From Volvox africanus (taxonomy: Eukaryota; Chlorophyta; Chlorophyceae; Chlamydomonadales; Volvocaceae): 64,000 bases of DNA. The notes below the pieces were generated by a model. The model was not told where the DNA came from. It saw only the letters and a list, made by a program, of their open reading frames with translations, and made no database searches. The stretch's first letter is position 1; every line of letters begins with the position of its first letter. The translations under genes and the position numbers were made by a program. The DNA lies in assembly GCA_030268105.1 (NCBI GenBank), contig BSDZ01000103.1:1678501-1742500 (forward strand), read 5' to 3'. Shown in pieces: positions 22,180-32,958 of the stretch.

Positions 22180-25012
22180 TTTAACACGTACGACCCGCGG
22201 TACAGCCCGGGGCAAAGCACCGAGCGACTGCCGTACTTTGACGTACGGGACATTGTCTACAACTGGCCCAAACCTTGGGGTGAGTTCCCTCCTTTCGTAG
22301 GTACCGAGGCGGTTCGCAACGGATCTGTTGGAGCGCGGGGGTGTCGGCAGTGGTGGGAGGGGATGGCGGGGTTTGGGAGTGGAAGACCCCGAGGGCACCA
22401 CGCAGGTGGGTCTCCCCCAGGAAGGTGGGGAGGAGGCCCACGGGTCACAGGAACTTCCATGAGCACTGCACAGTTATGCAGGTCAGCGGAAGCAGGTCAG
22501 CGGAGGGGAGCTGAGCAAGCTGCGAAAAGAGGAGTACGGGAAGGGCAGTTACGGGAGGTTACAGGGATTTACGAATCTAAGGTTCGGTAGCCGCTACGTA
22601 ATTGTCTTGAGTGGTGAAAACAGCGGAGAGGTACGTGAAGGGGGATTGAGGTAGGGGTGTCATGGCGTACCAGAACCAGTCCTCTTGCACCCGCCTGCTC
22701 ACTCAGGTCATCTTTCTCCGCCCTTTACCTCCCGCAGGGTGCTGGTGCTTGTCGTGCCTTTTGCCTAATCAGGCAACGGCGGCAAGTTCGAACGGGGCCG
22801 AGATCTGCATATCGGGCCCGTGGTCATTTCTGCCCCTGGTCATCCGCGCCAACAAAAGTCAGGAGGCGAATGGGGACCTGCAGAACCCGGTGTTCTTAAA
22901 TTGCACCTTCCCCATCATTTTTTGGCAGAGGTACGGAAGGAATGTCCGGCAGTGCTCGGATATGTACATGGTGATGCGGGTGGTGGTGATTGTACGAATT
23001 ATATCTAATGTATGTATGAATTCCGCAGGAACAAAGTGTGACACCGACGCCAGATTTGGTGTGTGTGTGTGTGTGTGTGTATGGGGGGGGGGAGGCATCC
23101 GGGATGATACAAGCAATCCGGGATGATTATGTAAAATAAAGAATTGAAAGGTAGGTTCAATGCGCTCTCAGCGAGCTCCCCCTCACATTATTCCGTTTTC
23201 CTTTTCTCCCAGAACGAAAGCTTCAATATCATACCATATCATACCATATCATATCATATCGTATCATATCATATCATATCAATATCCTTAATGAGATATG
23301 AAAACGATCTTTAATTGTACTAAAGATATTTTACTTAAACAGGACCTGTGCTTGAGCGCATCTATCTTTGCGCGTCCCTTCTGCGTCCTTGTGCCTTCTC
23401 AAAAGCAACCTCGCCGGAGTTGGCTGCACCATACTTCTTAACTATGCAAACCACCGCTTTTGCCCAAAACCCTAAAACCCTAAAATCCAATCAAAATATT
23501 TAAAAATCCAATTATAAGTTCGATTAATGAGGGACCTAAGCTCGTCACTACACACATTGTCCTCCCTCCTCTTTCCTCTCCACTGCTGCGGGGAGGGACA
23601 GGACGATGGACACTTTGCCGCCGGACAGTACCTGCTGCGCCTCTACGAGGACAAGGGCCGACTGCCGGCATTGGTGGGCGTATTAAGTGTCTTCCGGGAG
23701 GAGCAGCAGGAGCAGGAGCAGGAAGAGGGGAAAGGGGGTCTCAAGGCTCAAGGGAGGGGGGTTTGGAGGACACATTCAAGGTGACGCGAACCAGGCGACC
23801 AGGCGGGGGAGGGGGAAGGGGAAGAGAATTGCGTGTGTGTATGTGTAGTTGCAGTAACGGAATATGTAGCGGGAGCTGATGAGGTACGATGAGGTAACGG
23901 GGAAGTGGGTTTGGGAAGGCGCCACGAATCTCCGCATGCATCCCCGTGGAAAAGAACATACCTGGGATAAGTCTGCCGTACAATTTCACAGTTACAGGGG
24001 GGAGAAAGAGGAGAGGAGGGGGTAATGAACACACATTAAAAACACACAAACACACTTGTTGGACTCCGAGAAGGAGTGCCGAGGCAGCTCCTTCCCCCGT
24101 CACCGCATCAAGTGCACCTTGCGCGTGTTTGGTCGCGATCTGCTGTACGACCTAGTGCTTGTGAAAGTACGGGTGAAATGTACGATGTTGTATGATGCAA
24201 GGTAGGGTGCCCAATTTGTGACACATCCTAAGATGCCATACATACATGAGGGCGTCCCTTCATAGGCAAATTGGAGGCAAAGTCGCAGTTGGATGTCCCG
24301 TTAACAGAGAAATCATTATAATGGGTTACAGAATGTATTGAGGTGTAACGGTGTTTATGTGTTTTAAAGTAGTACGACATCACGGCCATGGCAGGACACA
24401 TAATCCACTCACAGTGCTCCATGTTGCTGTAGCGCCAATTGGCTCCCCTCCTTCTGTTGTACCTCTTAGTTAATACCCGCCAAACTGCTTAGGCCCGATC
24501 GGAAGATGTCCAGTTACCTGATCATCCTGGATACCAGCCTTAGATACCCCAGGATACTACACCTTCCTTCCACACTTTTGGTAGGAGGGTTGCGTGCTGA
24601 CATGTTATGCCCGCGGCCGCAGTCGGGCGTGTTCGTGTGCCGGGGATTGCGGAGTAAGAGGGAGAGGGAGGCTGTAGCAAACTACATTAGCTGGGTCAAA
24701 TAGGCGCATTCTTAATAAAATCCTGCAAAAGCAATCAGTATACGTTACCTATCGTACGACCATACCGGACTTTGCTCAATGTATCGACAACCATACTGCG
24801 TCATCTAAATCATTGACAATGCACTCTCGTGTGTGTATTTGTTGGGTACGGCGGTATCCCTCTAGCAGGTGGCCGGGAGACCCATGTCGTACAAGAAGGT
24901 GAACATTTCCGGGACGCACTCCATCAGGGAGAGTTGGATGTGGTACAAAACACGCCTGACACGAGGGGAATGGGATGTGCATCGTACAATGGCCCAACGC
25001 GAAGCACCTTGA
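22180..25012 (+). CDS. Unknown protein, at least 7 exons (5' end unresolved)
   Basis: Exons 22180-22279, 22482-22630, 22773-22970, 23029-23058, 23602-23673, 24071-24166, 24869-25012 sum to 263 codons, and every junction keeps phase to a TGA at 25010-25012. Motifs along the chain: TYDPRYSPGQSTERLPYFDVR, YNWPKPWG, GRLQGFTNLRFGSRYVIVLSG, GPWSFLPLVIRANKSQ, HFAAGQYLLRLYEDKGRLPAL, HRIKCTLRVFGRDLLYDLVLVK, VNISGTHSIRESWMWYKTR. The exon at 22180 opens right after an in-frame TAG inside the acceptor, so an upstream phase-0 exon must exist. The ORF at 21752-21930 (MMMIAAPLVLAS...) is a candidate but lacks a convincing phase-0 donor. Exon 5 could end at 23679. Conserved-looking aromatic and charged blocks suggest a globular domain. 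I do not recognise it. Confidence 0.6.
23228..23282. repeat. CATATCATAC tandem repeat
   Basis: Five or more degenerate 10-b units within an intron of the plus-strand gene. Confidence 0.85.
23467..23487. repeat. Interstitial telomere-like repeat
   Basis: AAACCCTAAAACCCTAAAAT, 2-3 units, inside the 23059-23601 intron. Confidence 0.7.
24491..24531. repeat. Dispersed repeat fragment (pair with 26269-26310)
   Basis: GGCCCGATCGGAAGATGTCC followed by AG and a similar 18 b. The sequence at 26271 matches with one change in the core and a diverged tail. Confidence 0.5.
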
Positions 25013-26916
25013 CAAATTAGCGCCAGGACCTTGTACGGCGCTATTCTTTGGGCGCCGTTCGAGCACGCAGATGACATCGATCTATCTAACAAGTTTGCCT
25101 TGCACGGTGCCGTACGTGGGGTAAGCACCGCCTTCCATGCGAGAGTCCAAGTGGCCAATTAATGGGCATCAGGCATCAGGGGGTGAAGTCTTCAAAGACA
25201 TTTTACGTCGTTAACCCCAAACCCCCCTTCACCAGGAGATGTAGTTGAAATCCAAAAACAATCATAGTATTTTCGTCTCTCATTATGATTAAGGCGTGTA
25301 CTTAATGAGCACCGAAGGCCCGTATTAAATCACAACGAGAATCTACTTTTTAAGTAAACTACAACAGAGTTCTATTAAACTACAAACTCACAGCGCGCGC
25401 GTTCTGAGGTTCTCCTCCTCCCCCCCTCCTCCTCTCCCTCCGTACACCCCTCGCCAGTGTTCATGTAACCGCCATGCAAAGACCGATTAAGAGGGTATTG
25501 ATCCTGGTTCATGGAGATCTGTCAGTTGTAATCGCCCGTATTCAGTTATGTTCGTTTGGGTAATCCAGGTTATATCCTAAATGCTCGGTTGTCGTAGTTA
25601 TGTTGATTCGATAGCGTTCATTACAGTGAAATGTGGTTGCGGTGTGGCTGTCAGTCCGGCGGTGTCACTGTGACATTCATCATTATTATTATCAGCATTA
25701 CTATATTACTACTATATCATCATCTTGCATAATTAGTTTGGCCCTGATGGCGTGTGTATATCCAATGTAGTGTATACCATATTCATATTCACCATATATA
25801 TAATGTTCACAGTCTTTGCAATGAACCCCAAACGCCTCCAGTGCAGCGCCCAGCTGATAATCGCCCCAAACCAAGCCAGTACCTCTGCTGCTGGCGATGT
25901 CCATTCCTCTGAAAGATGATGAAATCTAAAACGAAACTGCGAAACCCGGCGATGATCCATGCGAAGACCTTACCATACCTGATCGATTATCACGCAGCAT
26001 TTAAAGCCATTTACAGGCGGCATGTGCATATAAAAAATACCATCTTATATGATTTTATGTATGATCTTAGTGGCGACTGCATTTACATGTTGTTCGTGTT
26101 GTTCCTCGGGCACGCACGTGAAGGCGACGACCCCTCGTTCGCCATCAGAGTTCCGACCACGCACAAGCAGAGGCTTTGCCTGCCGAAATAAAGCGAGCCG
26201 CCAAAAGATGTCGATACCATTATTGTATCTCTGTCATATCCCTTTCAACAAACAAATAAGGGCCCGATCGGCAGATGTCCAGATTCGCTCACCATCCCGA
26301 ATAAATATATTACCCATAGGCACACCAGGACGACGCTTCACTACGCGTTACCAGCCGTAAATAGAAAATCAAGATATAGACGAAAAATACAGGAGAGTGA
26401 AATAAAATAAAAGGAAGTAAAACTAAAAAATGTACATGTAAAAAAACTTCTATGGCAGTAATGTTCATGTTCTTAACGCGGAGAAACGCGCGCGGAGGAT
26501 AGAGGTCGGATGCGGTCAGAGGATAAGTAGAGCTGAGCTAAAATAAGCAACATGCGCCGCCGGACAGTGGTTCTCCTGTGTTGCCGTACAGGTGTTCCTG
26601 CCTCCAGCCGCACACCCATGTATGCCATGAGCGGCAAACTTGTCCAAGGCACGTTTGTCCGTACATTTCTGTACGGTTCACAAGCCGAAAAAGCTTGAAA
26701 GCAGTACATTGTTTAAATATAATAAGCCATTCCGGCCAATATCATCGCACTTTAACATGGTACTTGTTTGATTCTCAACACTCCAACAGCGCCCGCTATC
26801 TCGCGGGTCACTTTTTGGTTTGTGAAGATCATCATTGCTTTTCGCTGGGCGAATCGAAACGCGCCGCCAGTCCGTCCGCCAGCCCGCGCGCCGCGCATCG
26901 CTTTGTATCCTTTAAA
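25013..26916. other. Intergenic region, no confident gene
   Basis: A minus-strand frame at 25701-25904 (MDIASSRGTGLVWGDYQLG) looks protein-like and might be an isolated exon, but I could not connect it to others. A TGTAA occurs at about 25464, too far past the upstream stop to be assigned. Confidence 0.35.
26269..26310. repeat. Dispersed repeat fragment (pair with 24491-24531)
   Basis: Same GGCCCGATCGGCAGATGTCC core as 24491. It could be a remnant of one mobile element, with the two copies lying 1.8 kb apart. Confidence 0.5.
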
Positions 26917-29900
26917 ATGGCGCGAGCACGCTGTAGTGTACGCGGCGGCGACGGCGGTGGCGGCAGCGCCGCTGTTCCGGTGCTGCTTCTCGCAGTGCTG
27001 TTGATCGCGTCGATGGCCTCGTCCGGTCTTCCTGCTGCGAATGCGACTTCCACCGGTGAGGCGGAGGCTGGGTTCTTTCCCTGCCCACCGGGGCGTGGGT
27101 TCTTATGTAGCTAGCAAGGAAGCAAGCGAGCAGCGATAATACTCGGCCAAATAATAAATGGAAGGACTGTATATCATTGTGGATGTTCGATGGATGGATG
27201 GAGAAAGTAAAGCAGGAACCGGGTGGACGGATGCCCATGACCAAGGCTCTTTGACTTTATTCTGAGGTCTGGCTATTGGGTTGGATTGGGATGATGACCG
27301 TGTTGATAACCATAAATCCTGACTTCTGAGGCGTCTGCTTTAGCATACGCAGCAGCAAGCAGCAAGCAGCAAGCGCGCATCGTGTGCGTGTCCGCCGCAT
27401 GAGCGCGTGATGATCCCGCCGAAAACGTTTCGGCGATCGTGCGGCAGCGGCGGCAGCGGTGCCGGCGACAGCAGCTTTGAATGCGCTGTGTCCACTCCCA
27501 TACGTAAACCCCATCCAGCGCTTGCTTCTCATATGTGTATATAAGTGTACATTTATACATACATAAATACATATATATATAACAAATTATTTATTAGTTA
27601 CATTTATAAAATGGTTTTGTCAAATTAGTATCCATTTCTAATTTATGGAAATAATGAAGTAGTGAAATAATGAAACTACACGAAGTCCATTTCTTCTCTC
27701 TAGCAGCAGATGGCAGCGTTTTCTTTGTTTTCCCAAATCCCTTCTTGCTGTCGACAAGCGGCCATTCACCTCTTCCTTACTCACATGTTTATTATAGATA
27801 TTAAACGCCATCTTCATCAAATGTCATCCCCATTTCCCGACAAAATCGAACAGGAGCGACGATGGTGGGTTCCCGTCGAGCCCTCCGGCAATCAACCGCG
27901 CAGGCCGAAGCCGATGCATCCGCTTCGTCAAACGGCGGCCTTGCGCGAGCAGACGCACAGTCGTTCGCTCAAGCTGCGGGATCTGGGAACGCCCAGGCGC
28001 TCTCACAGGTAGGTTGGGGTGCGTGATGCGACCCGGCAAGGCACGGCACAGCACGGAAAAGCACGCACGCGTCATGTCAGGGATTGTGAATGAGAATGTG
28101 GGTCACCACTGACCCATGGGTCGATCGTTCAGTGGGTTGGCCAGTCGATCAGTAGATGATTTGTGCGCGAAAAATGGCTCATTCGTACTGAGTTATGGTG
28201 GGCTCTATTTACAAGTTACTAACCGGGGCTAACTAACCAATTTACACTTCGGCACGGCACGCCATGCTGGCGGCGCCGAAATCACGTCAGTTTTCATGTA
28301 TGAAAATACGACGGGCTTCACACGCAGGCAATTGTGAGTGCTGGCGGGAGCGGCGGAGGCGGAGGCCCTTCAGGTCCCACTTCGGCGGCGCAAGGCCTCG
28401 CCGCGGCCTCGGCTCAGGTGAGTGAGAGAAGTGCGGCAGTGACCCGTAGGTCAATGTACGGCCCACAGTCTTCCCCAGAAAATCTTGTTTCCCTTCAACA
28501 ATTAATCATCACATTTCAGGACAGGAATTGATGCCTGCAAAAAGGAAGAAGCTTCCTGATCATTTACCAAGAGAAGAAATAGTACTTCTGCCCAATGAGA
28601 CCGAATGTGATCCTGTGGCTGTGAAGTCAGAGTGTAGAAGTCAAGATTTGACCTGACAGAGAGATTTGATCTCGAAAAGTCATGTGCCATTTTTCAGTTG
28701 GCAGTGTACGGCTCAGTTCGGGGTTTTTCGTACGCGACGGGTAGGTAACGGAGTCCGCTGAGTCCGTAGGTAGGTCATTCGTCATTCGTACGGCCGTACT
28801 GATCCTTGAAACGTTTCCATGATTCCCATGATAATCGTCATTTTTAGGGAAATTTGTAAGTTTGCCGCAATCTCCTGTACATATGTGCGTCGCTCTCCCT
28901 TCTCAACCTTCTCAGCTTTTCTCATTTCTTCCCCTCCAGCAAGAGGCACCTCCCCCCCCATCGTTATAACCCAACTCCTCTCCCGCGCCCCCGTGTCCAT
29001 GTTTCCCTCGTGTACGACAGGGCGGGACTGCGCAAAACACCGCAGCGCAAGCTATCGCTTCCGCCTCCGCCCAGTGTGAGCTATACTTAATAATGGTTCC
29101 GGAGCCCCCCGTTAAGGGGAATTCAATAATTAATTTAAGTATTATTTATTACTTATTACTCATGACTTCCCAATAACTAATTATTTAATTTAAGTACTAC
29201 TTATTACTTATTACTTATTAATTATTAATTATTACTTATGAATTCTTAATAATTAATTATTAATTATTCGTTATTCATTATTAAGAAGTAATTATTAAGA
29301 AGTAATTATTACTTATTACTTATTAATTATTAATGCCGGGTCTCGGGTCTGGAAGGGTCTCGGAGCGGGTACATGCATACATGCATACATCGCAGAATAC
29401 TTGCATAAGATTTATTTACGGACGCACTAACCAAAACCAAAATCTGAAGAATATTTTGAAATTCTCACTTATGTTTTTGTCCCCGTCGGCCGTTTCCTCT
29501 CCCCCCTTCCCCTGTGTCCCTTTACAGCAGCAGCGTCTACAGCAAAACGGTATCATGTGCCGTTTACTTAACCCCTATGCCCCCCTTTTCCCCTTCCCCG
29601 TACACCCCCGAAATACACATGCAGCACAGGGCGCCGCCGCCAACACAATGGCTGAGGCTATGGCTGCCGCCCAGGCCCAAGGGAAATCCCAGGCCCTGGC
29701 GCAGACACTGGCGCAGGCGGCGGCTCAGGGGTCGAGTGCACAGCAGGCCGTTGCAGAGGCCATCGCGCGGGTGGGACTATTATGCAGATGTTCTCTTCCC
29801 TCGTTTGGAGTTGTGTATTGTTTTGTGTTTCGATACTTCACGTTACGTTATACTTCGTACAATGTTACGCTATGCTATGCTATGCTATGCTATCTTTTAA

Positions 29901-32900
29901 TGTAACATTTACTATACGTGTATGTGTGTATAAATGTTGTGATAAAAACAGTGGTTATACATAGTGATTATATTTATATTTGCTGGTGTCGCCGCAAGTG
30001 CCCCAGCCTGTCTCACTTTGTGCCATTACTGCCTCTATTGGCACACTGCTATGCTATGCGCTATGCGCAGGCTGTGAGCTCTGGAACCAGCACACAGGCC
30101 GCTGCCGATGCGCTGGCCCAGGCCGCTGCCTCAGGTGGGGCCTCCGCCAACGCAGCAGCTCAAGCCATCGCCCGGTCAGCAGCTGCATGTAAGTGTGTAG
30201 GTTAGGGTAGGTCCTGTTTTCAATATGCCAACATGAACCTTAAGAAAATTCGAACCTGAAGTTTATTATTTGCAAAAGTCTGCTTTGGGTTCAATGTCAT
30301 CTTCATAACACAACAATAGTATTAACTTTTATATGTTACTTATCTAGTACAGTATATAAATGCGTTGAATGAAATCCTTGCCTCACTTTTCCGCGCGACC
30401 CGTATCGTACATGTGTGCACAGCTCCCTCCGCCACCGCCACCGCCGTCGCCCAAGCTTTATCGCGGGCGGAGAAGACCGGGGGAGCTGGTCAAGTCCAGG
30501 GCGTCTCGAATGCGTTGACTCAGGCCGTACAACAGGGGGGTCCTACAACTGCCACGGCGGTTGCGCAGGCTTTCGCTCAGGTGAACGGTTTCAGCTATCC
30601 ATTACCATTTGGTGGAAATTAATGTACGGTTTGTGCATGAATGGGGGATTGGAGTCAGGTATGATGGTTAGCAGTCAGGAGTGGCTTGTCGATATAAGTT
30701 CTTTCGGGTTTCGTTACCGATTATGCCATATTGTGATCCGTACGCTGTATTGTGTGTCATTATGTTGTTGATATGTGGACGACCATGCGTATAGAATGTG
30801 TGTACGGCCTACCGTCTTCTGTCTCTTATTTTACCTAAAAGCCATAAGGCCCACTGCCCCATGGGGCCTTCCGGTGTCATCCACCCCCCTTTTTAACCTG
30901 ACTAAGACAGGCAGTAGCCGCGGGTAACGTTTCTGCGGTCGCAAGCGCCATTGCTAGTGCTGCAGCCAGCGGCGGCTCGGCTGCCACCGCTCTGGCTCAG
31001 GTGGGTTAGTGTGGGAAGGGGACGTTTGGCAAAGAAGCAAAGTTGACTATTTGCTTCTTCAACTGTTGAAACAAACCATCTTTGCCAAACAATTCATCTG
31101 GATTTGCTTTTGATAATAATTCTTCTACTATTTTATTTGTTAATTTAATTTGGGTTTCGTGCCCTCCGTGCTTTATGTTGCTGTAGCGGCTGTGGCTGTG
31201 GTGGTAAAGAGCGTTTCCATTTTGAAATTTTTTAGGATTTTTAGGATTGTGAGAACTTGAGTGTGCGTCAATATTATAATAATTATGCATATATAATAAA
31301 CACTTCATTATATTTTTATATATCGTATCACAGTTGTGTTTGTTCCTGTGCATTTTTTACACGCAGGTGCTGGTGGCTGGATACGCCGCTGGCAAAGGCA
31401 CCACAAGTAGTATTGCCCAAGCCCTTGCGCAAGCGTATAGCCAGGTATAGGTGGACATCAAGTTTTATATAAGAAATGAATTTATGTTGAAGTGTAATGT
31501 TTCGACTTAACTTTTAAGAAAATAAGTATGTATATGCACATACGGTCCTATTAAACATGCACTTTTAACAGCATTTTCCCAAGCAACATTTGTTTCAAAT
31601 TGTTCCAATTTCATGCTCTATTATCATAAATTTGTTTCAACAAAGAGTTCACAAAGAGTCCATATCAATTTGCAAGAGCAGATCAAGCACTATTTTTAGG
31701 AATAATATTAAAGCATTCTTTATTATTATTATCATACGGTACGACATATATGTGATGTTGTAAATCCCGGGTTTGTCCCGGCCCCCGGCCCCCGGCCCCC
31801 GTCATCCGCCCCACACGGTTAGTCCTCGCTCCTTCCGTCTCAACACCAGTTGGTCCTTCCGTTTCATCTCTCGTCTCATCTTTCGTCTTCTCTCCCCCCT
31901 CTCTCCCCCCTCCCCCTTAATACACACACGCACACAGAATCCCTCTGCCGTCGCCAGTGCGATCGCTCAGGGCCTCGTACTCTCCAACGGCAACAACAGC
32001 GCCGCCCAGGGGGCGGGACAGGCGATTGCAGCCGCGTTCGTAGCCAGTGGCGGGAGCTCGTCTGGTCTCGGAGCGGCTTACGCTCAAGCCCTCGCTCAGG
32101 CCGTGTCTCAGTCTGGTTGTGGGGCGGTCTCCAATGTCCTTGCCGGTAAAAACTCGAAACTAAAGTTCTGATGAAACCCGAAAACTAATAATCTGGTATA
32201 ACTTCAGATGTTTTATCAAGGTTACATTCTTAAGGTTACTTAATTTGTAATTTGTAAAGTGGTGTAATTTTGAAGTTTCATTAAACAAATGTTGTTGAGG
32301 CGGTGCCGTATGCCGTTAACGCCATATGCGAATAAATGTGACAGGGAGAACATTTTCTGATCATAGATTATCAAGTCGCGTTCGTGTGTGCACTTGCGGC
32401 GAACTGTGTGCTGTAATGCGGTACAACTATGGCCGATGTCGTACGTTCCGACTAACGTTTGTCGATGCATCTGCACCCCACACCTGTTAAGCTTTTATCG
32501 TCATGCGGTACATCCGTACATCTTGTTTACCGTATATCTGTTTTTGTTTGTCCCTTATTGTCTATTTGTCCGTAGCTGCCCAGGCCTCCGCCAGCTCCAC
32601 GGGCAACAGCCAGGCTGTAGCGCAAGCCCTCGCGCAGTCCTCCGCTGTTGCCCAGTGCCTGCCGTCTGGCGGCGCTGGCGGCGCTGGCGGTGCAAGCGGT
32701 TTTCCTTCGGGCGGCGGCACCGGTGGCGGTGGCGCGGGTGCTGCTGGCGGAGGCGGCGGTGCTGGCGGCGCCTCGGGCGGTCTATCTGGCAGCGGCGCCG
32801 GCGGGGGTGCCGGCGGCGGCGCTGGAGGTGCAGGCAGCAGCGCTGGTGGCGGCGCCGGCGGGGGTGCAGGCGGGGGTGCAGGTGGCGGCAGCGCCTCTGC

Positions 32901-32958
32901 GAACGCCGTCGCCAACGCGATCGCGGGATTGGGCAGCGCTGTCACCGGAAGGCACTAG
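26917..32958 (+). CDS. Secreted Ala/Gln/Gly-rich, silk-like repeat protein, 11 exons, 539 aa
   Basis: Exons 26917-27055, 27854-28008, 28328-28417, 29021-29075, 29625-29770, 30071-30188, 30423-30580, 30911-31000, 31367-31444, 31938-32145, 32576-32958. They total 1620 b, with phase kept at every junction and the stop TAG at 32956. Residues about 18-42 form a hydrophobic signal peptide (VPVLLLAVLLIASMASS, then AANATS). Residues about 60-430 are repeats built on AQALAQA, SAVASAIA, AAAQAIA and ATAVAQA, separated by short Gly/Ser turns. Several exons end in AQ or SQ at a phase-0 junction, so exon and repeat coincide. Residues about 435-520 are GGAGG/GGGAGG, and the tail is ANAVANAIAGLGSAVTGRH. Only a few Cys are present (one early, two late). 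The composition resembles spider silk (spidroin) and insect fibroin but no spidroin terminal domain is recognised, so convergent composition is the safer view. A wall or matrix protein forming helix- or sheet-rich fibres is inferred. The start at 26917 gives the signal peptide at its N-terminus; an in-frame ATG at 26578 would bury it. Confidence 0.85.
29105..29333. repeat. AT-rich TTATTAATTATTACTTA tandem region
   Basis: About 230 b of degenerate TAATTATTA/TACTTATTA units in the intron 29076-29624, strikingly AT-rich between GC-rich exons. Confidence 0.85.
29867..29893. repeat. (CTATG)n repeat
   Basis: Five CTATG units in an intron of the silk-like gene. Confidence 0.8.

Noticed and set aside
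26578..26916. Upstream in-frame ATG extending the silk-like protein
   Set aside because: The extension is Cys/His-rich, unlike the rest, and would bury the signal peptide. The ATG at 26917 is preferred.
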